DNA from: Caldifarciminota bacterium
GTDB lineage: Bacteria > Hydrothermota > Hydrothermia > S141-80
Direction of reading: 5' to 3'
Assembly: GCA_027053375.1 (NCBI GenBank)
Contig: JALUJC010000254.1
Coordinates: forward strand, 1-8,448
Length of the DNA: 8,448 nt
Shown: piece after piece, positions 1 through 5,516 of the stretch
Layout of the letters: every line of letters begins with the position of its first letter
Numbering within the stretch: the first letter of the stretch is position 1
Position numbers and translations under genes: made by a program
Notes under the pieces: generated by a model
What the model saw: only the letters and a program-made list of their open reading frames with translations
The model's database searches: none
Told to the model about the DNA's origin: nothing

Positions 1-277
1 GGATCACCCAGACGCTGTCCACGGCCCGGGAGACCGGGTCCACCCAGAGCATCACGTCCTGGTTTTTCAGGGTGTCATAGGAAGCCCCCCACAGCCAGCC
101 ATAAGTTACCCGCACATCCGTGAACCGACCCAGCACCAGCACCCGTCCGTCTTCACTCCAGTCGGCGCCATACACCTTCAAAATCCGCTGTCGCTCCACA
201 TCCCGGTTGCACGCCAGAAACCCAACCACCAGCGAAAGAATTCCGATCCAGATGTCCTGCTTCCATACTTTTTTCAT
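1..277 (-). CDS. Putative lipoprotein with WD40/TolB-like repeat motif (C-terminus beyond window)
   Basis: Leftward gene cut by the left edge; 92 codons are visible without a stop. The N-terminus is a lipoprotein-type signal: basic n-region (MKKVWK), hydrophobic stretch at about residues 11-22, then Cys23 preceded by F-L-A. The -3 Phe is less usual than Leu, but the layout fits signal peptidase II processing and membrane anchoring in the envelope. Just after it, residues 37-48 contain ADWSEDGRVLVL, which resembles the PxWSPDGKxIAF signature of WD40-like (PD40/TolB) beta-propeller repeats. A propeller lipoprotein is therefore possible, but one motif is thin evidence. The ATG at 277-275 is preceded by GGGAGG (284-289) with six intervening bases, which supports this start. 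It is divergent from the protease gene and has its own promoter-like sequence at 432-460. Function unknown. Confidence 0.72.
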   Translation of the reverse strand, partial: MKKVWKQDIWIGILSLVVGFLACNRDVERQRILKVYGADWSEDGRVLVLGRFTDVRVTYGWLWGASYDTLKNQDVMLWVDPVSRAVDSVWVI

Positions 278-283
278 CTCAAT

Positions 284-289
284 CCTCCC
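284..289 (-). promoter_or_regulatory. Ribosome binding site of the leftward lipoprotein gene
   Basis: On the minus strand this reads GGGAGG, six bases before the ATG at 277. It is the strongest Shine-Dalgarno match near the gene and fixes the start of the partial lipoprotein gene. Confidence 0.7.
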
Positions 290-431
290 GGCTCCTCAGG
301 ATGCACATCCGACACCGGGGCATCGCCGCGCATCCGAACGGGGAATGTTCTTCCGAGCACATCAGTTCCTGGTTTGAAAAAGAAAAAACACAACCCACAC
401 TCCTGCAACATTCTGTAGACCCTTTATTCTG

Positions 432-460
432 GATATACGTTACAGAGACGTGCTTGTCAA
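432..460 (-). promoter_or_regulatory. Sigma70-type promoter for the leftward lipoprotein gene
   Basis: On the minus strand a perfect -35 hexamer TTGACA (complement of 455-460) is followed by a 17-base spacer and TATATC (complement of 432-437), which matches the -10 consensus at four of six positions. Transcription would begin near 425-426, leaving a leader of about 148 nt before the lipoprotein ATG. The leader holds a T-rich tract (378-389 on the plus strand is A-rich) but no convincing hairpin in front of it, so I do not call an attenuator. The site lies back to back with the rightward promoter at 474-502. The call rests on consensus matching only. Confidence 0.5.
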
Positions 461-473
461 CCCGTGTTCTCCT

Positions 474-502
474 TTGATGGATCTGTGGCGGGGGTGTACA
501 AT
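474..502 (+). promoter_or_regulatory. Sigma70-type promoter for the rightward operon, apparently leaderless
   Basis: TTGATG (474-479), a 17-base spacer and TACAAT (497-502) form a good promoter match, with five of six positions correct in the -10. Only six bases separate the -10 from the ATG at 509, so the expected transcription start falls on or next to that ATG. The protease message would then have no 5' leader and no Shine-Dalgarno sequence. This placement also argues against the in-frame GTG at 464, which lies upstream of the promoter. Inferred from spacing; no transcript data. Confidence 0.5.
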
Positions 503-508
503 CAACCC

Positions 509-1828
509 ATGATGATCACGCTCTGGAGCCTTGGACTGGTGGCCCTGCCCTATCTTGTGCAGGTCGCACCGGGACAACACCCGCAGGTCAACCGTGTGGC
601 ATCCGTGGTTCACGCGGCCACCGGCTGGTATGTCCTGGATCTCACCCCGGAAGAAGCAACGAATCTCCGGCAGCAATCCGGTGTCCTGGCAGTGATGCCC
701 GACCGAAAGGTCGCCCTGCTGTATGAACCCACCGACCCCCTGTGGACCCTGCACTACCAGTGGGATCTCTGGATGCTTCACCTGGATTCGCTCTGGAACC
801 TCACCCGTGGAGCAGCCACGGTGCGTCTGGGGATGGTGGATCAGGGGGTGGACTATACGCATCCGGATCTCCAGAACGCCTACCGGGGAGGCAGAGACTA
901 TATTGACAACGACAACACGCCTCTTCCTGCAGACACCAACGAATGGCATGGGACCCACGTGGCTGGTGTGATGGTCTCCACCCACAACAACGGGGGGATG
1001 GCCGGCATCGCACCCGGTGTGGGGTTGTATGCGGTTCGGGCCTTCGCTTCAGATTCGGGACGAACATCCGACATTGTGCGCGGGATTTACTGGCTGGTGG
1101 ACACCGCCGGCGTGCAGGTGATCAATCTGAGCCTGGGTTCCAGTAGTCCGGATCCCGCCTTTGAATCCGCGGTGCAGTATGCCCGGCAGCAGGGCGTGCT
1201 TGTGGTGGCTGCCACCGGAAACGATGGCACACAGGGGGTTTATTATCCTGCACACTATCCTGAAGTGGTGGGGGTGGGCGCCGCAGACTCGCTGGGGCGA
1301 CCGGCGGACTTCAGCAACTGGGGGGACGGAATGGATGTGCTTGCGCCGGGAACCTGGATTCCCTCCACCATTCCCTGTTCCCTCTCCGGTTGCGGTTATG
1401 CTTATGCCAGCGGCACCTCCATGGCATCCCCTCATGTGGCGGCGGTTGCGGCACTGCTGCTCTCTCTGGATCCTGCGCTGACCCCGGATCAACTCCACAC
1501 CCTTCTTCGCCGCGGTGCGATGGATCAGGGAGCGCCAGGACCGGATCCCCGCTCGGGGTGGGGCATCCTGGACGCCTGGTGGGCCTGGCAGGCTCACACG
1601 CCGGGTGGACCGGTGCTCCAGTCCCGGCAGACCGTGGTGGTTCAGCAGGGACGGGTGCCGATTCCCCTTACCGGGGGCACGCCCTACCGTCTGGTGGATG
1701 CCACAGGCCGAACCCTTCGCAGTGGAAAGTGGGTGCGGAATCTCCCTCTGTTTCGCACGCTCCCACGGGGCATGTATCTGCTGGTGCTGCCCCGATCTCA
1801 TCAAACCTATCGTATCCTGAACCCATGA
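509..1828 (+). CDS. Secreted S8 family (subtilisin-like) serine protease with C-terminal sorting-type domain
   Basis: Peptidase of the subtilase family, 439 residues from the ATG at 509. Order: hydrophobic export signal at about 1-20 (no basic n-region, so weak); inhibitor-I9-like propeptide about 28-72 (WYVLDLTPEEA, then VLAVMPD); catalytic domain about 95-362. The triad is visible: Asp111 in MVDQGVD, His147 in HGTHVAG, Ser304 in SGTSMASPH, with oxyanion Asn238 in ATGND. Cys290 and Cys295 just before the Ser loop could form a disulfide. Residues about 390-439 form a beta-rich tail (YRLVDATGRTL, then LPRGMYLLVLP) resembling type IX secretion C-terminal sorting or FlgD-like domains. An in-frame GTG at 464 would add 15 residues, but it lies upstream of the likely promoter and has no ribosome binding site, so 509 is preferred. 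First gene of the block; its TGA overlaps the tadA ATG by four bases. Family call very secure, start less so. Confidence 0.93.
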   Translation: MMITLWSLGLVALPYLVQVAPGQHPQVNRVASVVHAATGWYVLDLTPEEATNLRQQSGVLAVMPDRKVALLYEPTDPLWTLHYQWDLWMLHLDSLWNLTRGAATVRLGMVDQGVDYTHPDLQNAYRGGRDYIDNDNTPLPADTNEWHGTHVAGVMVSTHNNGGMAGIAPGVGLYAVRAFASDSGRTSDIVRGIYWLVDTAGVQVINLSLGSSSPDPAFESAVQYARQQGVLVVAATGNDGTQGVYYPAHYPEVVGVGAADSLGRPADFSNWGDGMDVLAPGTWIPSTIPCSLSGCGYAYASGTSMASPHVAAVAALLLSLDPALTPDQLHTLLRRGAMDQGAPGPDPRSGWGILDAWWAWQAHTPGGPVLQSRQTVVVQQGRVPIPLTGGTPYRLVDATGRTLRSGKWVRNLPLFRTLPRGMYLLVLPRSHQTYRILNP

Positions 1829-2295
1829 TCCACGGCGATCTGTTCTTCATGCGTGAAGCCCTTCGTGAGGCCCGCAAGGCCTTCGCCTCGGGAGAAGTGC
1901 CGGTGGGCGCCGTGGTGGTCTATGAGGGCACCATCATCGCCCGCGGGCACAACCAGACGGAAATGCTGAAAGATCCCACCGCTCATGCGGAAATGATTGC
2001 CATCACCGCTGCAGCGAATCGTCTCGGGAACTGGCGCCTGAACGGTGCACGCCTGTATGTGACCCTGGAACCCTGTGTGATGTGCTCGGGTGCGGCGGTC
2101 CTGGCGCGACTGGCGGAAATTGTTTATGCCACCGAGGATCCGAAATTCGGGGGTTCGGTGAGCCTCTACCGGATCCCGGAAGACACACGGTTAAACCACA
2201 GACTCCCGGTCAGGAAAGGTCCCCTGGGGGAAGAAGCTGCAGCACTGATGCGGGAATTCTTTACCAGGCGCAGACAAAAAAACCGGGTGGAGTAA
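1825..2295 (+). CDS. tadA: tRNA-specific adenosine-34 deaminase TadA
   Basis: Cytoplasmic zinc enzyme that deaminates adenosine 34 in the tRNA-Arg anticodon to inosine, allowing one tRNA to read several codons. The 156-residue protein has the usual family length. Zinc ligands and catalytic Glu are in place: HAE at 54-56 (His54 ligand, Glu56 proton shuttle) and EPCVMC at 82-87 (Cys84 and Cys87 ligands). The PTAHAE and LEPCVMCSGA contexts, followed by AEIVYATEDPKFGG, are typical of TadA rather than free cytosine/guanine deaminases. The ATG overlaps the protease TGA as ATGA, and there is no ribosome binding site of its own, suggesting translational coupling. The reading frame is open far upstream (from about 1390), but that extension runs through the protease gene in another frame and is not credible. 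A five-base gap follows before panB. Confidence 0.96.
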   Translation: MIHGDLFFMREALREARKAFASGEVPVGAVVVYEGTIIARGHNQTEMLKDPTAHAEMIAITAAANRLGNWRLNGARLYVTLEPCVMCSGAAVLARLAEIVYATEDPKFGGSVSLYRIPEDTRLNHRLPVRKGPLGEEAAALMREFFTRRRQKNRVE

Positions 2296-2300
2296 ACGCG

Positions 2301-3095
2301 ATGGCGAAACCCCTCACTCTTCCAGACATTTTAAAGAAAAAGCAACGGGGCGAAAAGCTCGTCATGCTCACCGCCTATGACTATTCCTTTGCCCGCTGGC
2401 TGGATGAAGCGGGCATCGATCTGATCCTGGTGGGCGATTCCCTGGGAATGGTCGTGCAGGGCCATGCCACCACCCACCGGGTCACCATGGAACAGATGAT
2501 CTATCATGTGGAGGCGGTGGTTCGGGGGGTCCGCCGTGCCTTTGTGGTGGCGGATATGCCCTTCCTGTCCTACCAGGTATCGGAAGAAGAGGCCATCCGC
2601 AATGCGGGACGCCTGATTCAGGCCGGTGCAAAGGCCGTCAAACTGGAAGGGGGACAGGAGATTCTCCCCCTGGTCCGGCGTCTGGTGGATCTGGGTATTC
2701 CGGTGATGGGTCATCTCGGACTGATGCCCCAGCGGGTCCAGGCTGTGGGAGGATACCGTACACAGGCCGTGGACGCCACCTCCAGGGAACAGCTGCTCCG
2801 GGATGCCCGCGCCCTGGAGGAAGCAGGTATCTTTTCCCTGGTGCTGGAAAAAGTTCACCCGGAAGCGGCACGGGCGGTGACCGGAAGCCTCCAGATTCCC
2901 ACCATCGGGATTGGAAGCGGTCCCCACTGCGACGGTCAGGTGCTGGTACTCCATGATATGCTGGGACTCTATCCCGATTTTCGTCCGCCTTTCGTGCGGG
3001 TGTATCTGGACGGTGGACGCCTTGTCAGGGAAGCTGTGGAAGCCTATATCCGGGACGTGCGACAGGGAACCTACCCCCCCTCCAGCGACGCATGA
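2301..3095 (+). CDS. panB: 3-methyl-2-oxobutanoate hydroxymethyltransferase (ketopantoate hydroxymethyltransferase)
   Basis: First committed step of pantothenate synthesis: transfers a hydroxymethyl group from methylene-tetrahydrofolate to alpha-ketoisovalerate, giving ketopantoate. The 264-residue TIM-barrel protein is full length for the family. Visible motifs: LTAYDYSFA at 23-31, metal-ligand Asp46 in VGDSLGMV, Asp85 in VADMPF, KLEGG at 114-118, GHLGLMPQ at 137-144, Glu183 in VLEKV (position of the catalytic glutamate), and IGIGSGPHCDGQ at 202-213. The usual Cys after that glutamate (LEC) is Lys here. The ATG at 2301 follows GGAG (2289-2292) at eight bases; a longer in-frame start near 2082 would lie inside tadA and is rejected. 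The TGA overlaps the next ATG (ATGA). With coaX two genes downstream, this points to coenzyme A supply. Confidence 0.96.
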   Translation: MAKPLTLPDILKKKQRGEKLVMLTAYDYSFARWLDEAGIDLILVGDSLGMVVQGHATTHRVTMEQMIYHVEAVVRGVRRAFVVADMPFLSYQVSEEEAIRNAGRLIQAGAKAVKLEGGQEILPLVRRLVDLGIPVMGHLGLMPQRVQAVGGYRTQAVDATSREQLLRDARALEEAGIFSLVLEKVHPEAARAVTGSLQIPTIGIGSGPHCDGQVLVLHDMLGLYPDFRPPFVRVYLDGGRLVREAVEAYIRDVRQGTYPPSSDA

Positions 3096-3832
3096 TCGCC
3101 TTTCCCACCCGCTGGACCTGGATCCACGTGGAAGAGACCCCCTCCACCAACGACCTGGCCTATCGCCTGGTTCGCTCAGGAGAGAAAGGTGTGGTGGTCC
3201 GGGCCAACCGCCAGACACGGGGCCGTGGACGGGCCGGGCATACCTGGCACTCCCCCGAAGGCGGACTCTGGATGAGCCTGGCTTTCCAGCCAGCCACCCT
3301 GCCTGATCTGCAAAAGCTTACCCTGATCACCCCGGCCGCTGTGGTGGATGCGCTTCCCCCTCTGGATCCACCCCCCAGGATCCGGCTGCCCAATGACCTG
3401 TTCCTCCAGGGGAAAAAACTGGGGGGCGTGCTCGGGGAACTACGGGGAAAGGTGGGCGTGATCGGGATCGGGCTGAACATAAAGGTCCACACCTTTCCGG
3501 AGGAGATCCGCGATCGTGCTGTTTCCCTGGACACCTTCACGGCAGATCCACCCGATCTGGATACGCTGGCAGAAGCCATTCTCCAGCATCTGACACAATG
3601 GGTAGACCTCTGGAAACGTCAGGGATTCCCGGCAGTCTTTCGTCTGTGGAAAGGCTACCTGGACACTGTTCGGTATGTTCGAGGACTCTGGCGCAGTGAG
3701 CCTTTTCAGGGAAAACTCCTGGGGATGGACGAATCCCTCACCCTGACCATAGAGGACATCCGTACAGGGGCACGAAGATTCCCCCTTGAAGAATTGAGCG
3801 ACCTGGTATGGCAGAACGAACCCTTCTCGTGA
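3092..3832 (+). CDS. birA: Biotin--[acetyl-CoA carboxylase] ligase, monofunctional (no repressor domain)
   Basis: Activates biotin with ATP to biotinyl-5'-AMP and attaches it to the acceptor lysine of biotin-dependent carboxylases. The 246 residues begin directly with the catalytic domain: TPSTNDLA at 16-23, the glycine/arginine-rich biotinyl-AMP loop RGRGRAGHTWHS at 43-54, PND at 100-102, GKKLGG at 107-112 (Lys109 at the conserved active-site lysine position), and GIGLNIK at 125-131. The C-terminal SH3-like domain shows GMDESLTLTI at 211-220. There is no N-terminal helix-turn-helix, so it should be an enzyme only and not the biotin operon repressor. One deviation: the usual KWPND reads RLPND. 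Its ATG overlaps the panB TGA by four bases, and its 3' end overlaps coaX by 25 bases. No biotin-synthesis or carboxylase gene is present in this window. Confidence 0.93.
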   Translation: MIAFPTRWTWIHVEETPSTNDLAYRLVRSGEKGVVVRANRQTRGRGRAGHTWHSPEGGLWMSLAFQPATLPDLQKLTLITPAAVVDALPPLDPPPRIRLPNDLFLQGKKLGGVLGELRGKVGVIGIGLNIKVHTFPEEIRDRAVSLDTFTADPPDLDTLAEAILQHLTQWVDLWKRQGFPAVFRLWKGYLDTVRYVRGLWRSEPFQGKLLGMDESLTLTIEDIRTGARRFPLEELSDLVWQNEPFS

Positions 3833-4536
3833 TCATCCTGGGCAACGCACGCTGGAAATGGGGATGGGGTGTCCGGGGGGAGATGATGAAAACCGCAGCG
3901 GGTGCCTATCCCCTTCCGGAGGAACTGCCCCGGGCAGATCGCGCCCTGGTGTTGAGCGTGGTCCCGCCGCAGACTTCCGCGGTGGTTCAGCGCCTCGTGC
4001 AGCGCGGGACACGGGTATGGACAGGGAAGGATGTACGTCCCCGACTGCCGGTCTGCTACACACACCCCGAGCAGCTCGGTGAGGATCGCCTGGCGCTGGT
4101 GGCGTTCGGGATGCAACAGCCTCGCCCCTCCGTGATTCTGGATGCGGGAACGGCCCTCACGGTCAACGTGATCCATCCCCATCGCGGGTTGCTGGGGGGG
4201 GCCATTCTGCCTGGAATGGATCTGGCTTTTCGTGCACTGCATGCAGGAACCGCTGCGTTGCCTGCTGTGGATCCAGCGCCTCCCCCTTCCGATGCACGCG
4301 GATGCAGCACCGAGGAGGCCCTCCGGGTGGGCGTGGTGGAAGGCCTGGCACGGGGCGCGCATGCCCTGGGGAAACGCATGATCGCTCACATGGGAGAAAA
4401 AGAGGTCAGCTGGTGGCTGACCGGTGGACGTGCCGATCTGCTCCGTCCTTACATTCCAGAGGCGCACGTGGATCCCACACTGGCACTGAAAGGGGCGTTC
4501 GGTTTGCTGGAGAAGATGGAGGAAAACCCAACATGA
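3808..4536 (+). CDS. coaX: Type III pantothenate kinase-like protein (CoaX/Baf family), first Asp missing
   Basis: CoaX phosphorylates pantothenate with ATP, the first step from pantothenate to coenzyme A. The 242-residue length fits. Family marks: PEQLGEDRLA at 87-96, whose Asp93 is at the catalytic-base position; ILDAGTALTVN at 110-120 (second phosphate motif, Asp112); GGAILPGMDLAFRAL at 130-144; WLTGG at 203-207; and a C-terminal ALKGAFGLLE. Oddity: the N-terminal phosphate motif, normally D-x-G-N-(T/S), reads ILGNA at 10-14, with Ile10 in place of the metal/ATP-binding Asp, and Asn120 where many members have Asp. It may be weakened or divergent in function. ATG 3808 retains the first beta strand (LLVI); the in-frame GTG at 3829, which overlaps the birA stop as GTGA, would remove it, so 3808 is preferred although its ribosome binding site is weak. 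An eight-G run at 4194-4201 lies inside the gene. Confidence 0.88.
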   Translation: MAERTLLVIILGNARWKWGWGVRGEMMKTAAGAYPLPEELPRADRALVLSVVPPQTSAVVQRLVQRGTRVWTGKDVRPRLPVCYTHPEQLGEDRLALVAFGMQQPRPSVILDAGTALTVNVIHPHRGLLGGAILPGMDLAFRALHAGTAALPAVDPAPPPSDARGCSTEEALRVGVVEGLARGAHALGKRMIAHMGEKEVSWWLTGGRADLLRPYIPEAHVDPTLALKGAFGLLEKMEENPT

Positions 4537-5516
4537 ACCGTGGAACGTTGCTTGACATTATTGGACAAACTCCGCTGGTGCGTCTTACCCACTTTGGCCC
4601 TTCGCTTAACCCGCCACGCGAAATCTGGGCCAAGCTGGAAATGCTGAACCCCGGCGGCAGCATGAAGGACCGGATGGCCCTTCGCATGATCCTGGCTGCG
4701 GAACAGGAAGGACGGCTGAAACCCGGTGACTGGATCGTGGAACCCACCTCCGGCAACACCGGTTTTTCTCTGGCCATGATCGCAGCCGTTCGGGGCTATC
4801 GTCTTGTGCTTGTGGTCATGGACAAGGTTTCCCCGGAAAAGATCCGCACCCTGGAAGCCCTGGGGGCAGAAGTGGTGGTGTGTCCCACAGACGTTCCCCC
4901 GGACGATCCACGCAGTTACTATTCGGTCGCCGAACGCATCGCCCGGGAACGGGGGGCCTTTTACCCGAACCAGTATGCCAACCCCAACAACCCCCGGGCT
5001 TACTATGAAACCCTGGGACCGGAACTCTGGTCTCAGCTGGAGGGGAGAATGGATGCCCTGTTTGCCGGGATGGGAACCGGAGGGACCCTCTCAGGGACCG
5101 GTCGCTTCCTGAAGGAGAAAGACCCCCGGATTCGGATTATCGGCATTGACCCGGAAGGCTCCGTCTATGCGCCCTACGTGCGGGAAGGACGCACCATCAC
5201 ACCTCACCCCTATGACGTGGAGGGAATCGGCGAGGACTTCTTCCCGGAAACCATGGACCTGTCCGTGGTGGATGACGCCGTCACGGTGACCGATGAAGAG
5301 GCGTTTCGGTATACCCACCTGCTTGCCCGGAAAGAAGGGATCTTTGCAGGAGGCTCTTCCGGGGCAGTACTGGCAGGCACCCTTCGCTATCTGGAGAATC
5401 ACCCCGAGCTGCAACGTGTGGTGATGATCCTCCCGGACCGTGGAGAGCGGTATCTTTCCAAAGTGTATAACCCGGAATGGCTCAAGGAGCGTGGTTATGA
5501 CCTCGAAGAAGCATAG
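4533..5516 (+). CDS. Cystathionine beta-synthase-type PLP enzyme (cysteine synthase family, no CBS domains)
   Basis: Fold-type II PLP enzyme of the cysteine synthase/cystathionine beta-synthase family, 327 residues. Lys45 in NPGGSMKDR is the expected Schiff-base lysine; TSGNTG at 72-77 binds the substrate carboxylate; GTGGT at 181-185 binds the PLP phosphate; GGSSG at 273-277 contacts the PLP ring. The segments DPRSYYSVAERIA (125-137), NQYANPNNP (146-154) and DVEGIGEDFFP (228-238) are more like cystathionine beta-synthase than O-acetylserine sulfhydrylase, so I favour condensation of serine or O-acetylserine with homocysteine. The protein ends soon after DRGERYLSKVYN and carries no regulatory CBS (Bateman) pair. 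GGAGG at 4518-4522 lies ten bases before the ATG, which overlaps the coaX TGA. The next gene encodes the partner cystathionine enzyme. CysK/CysM activity remains possible. Confidence 0.88.
   Translation: MNRGTLLDIIGQTPLVRLTHFGPSLNPPREIWAKLEMLNPGGSMKDRMALRMILAAEQEGRLKPGDWIVEPTSGNTGFSLAMIAAVRGYRLVLVVMDKVSPEKIRTLEALGAEVVVCPTDVPPDDPRSYYSVAERIARERGAFYPNQYANPNNPRAYYETLGPELWSQLEGRMDALFAGMGTGGTLSGTGRFLKEKDPRIRIIGIDPEGSVYAPYVREGRTITPHPYDVEGIGEDFFPETMDLSVVDDAVTVTDEEAFRYTHLLARKEGIFAGGSSGAVLAGTLRYLENHPELQRVVMILPDRGERYLSKVYNPEWLKERGYDLEEA
5484..5489 (+). promoter_or_regulatory. Ribosome binding site fixing the cystathionine gamma-lyase/synthase start
   Basis: AAGGAG, seven bases before the ATG at 5497 and inside the end of the preceding gene. 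It decides between this ATG and the in-frame ATG at 5440, which would add 19 residues that do not belong to the family N-terminus. Confidence 0.75.

Noticed and set aside
299..310. Small palindrome GGATGCACATCC in the lipoprotein leader
   Set aside because: Five-base arms with a two-base loop and no T-run after it; too weak for a terminator or operator call.
120..377. Rightward 85-codon frame opposite the lipoprotein gene
   Set aside because: It runs antisense through the lipoprotein N-terminus and its leader, with no ribosome binding site and a Ser/Pro/Arg-rich composition typical of GC-rich shadow frames.
378..389. T-rich tract on the minus strand as an intrinsic terminator or attenuator
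   Set aside because: No stable hairpin directly precedes it; the nearest inverted repeat is imperfect and about 18 bases away.
464..508. Upstream GTG start for the protease, adding 15 residues
   Set aside because: It lies before the best promoter match, lacks a ribosome binding site, and puts a non-hydrophobic stretch ahead of the export signal.
1049..1804. Leftward 251-codon frame opposite the protease
   Set aside because: Antisense shadow; sequence is Arg/Gly/His-rich with no domain pattern.
2331..3218. Leftward 295-codon frame opposite panB
   Set aside because: Shadow of the strongly supported panB gene; no recognisable motif.
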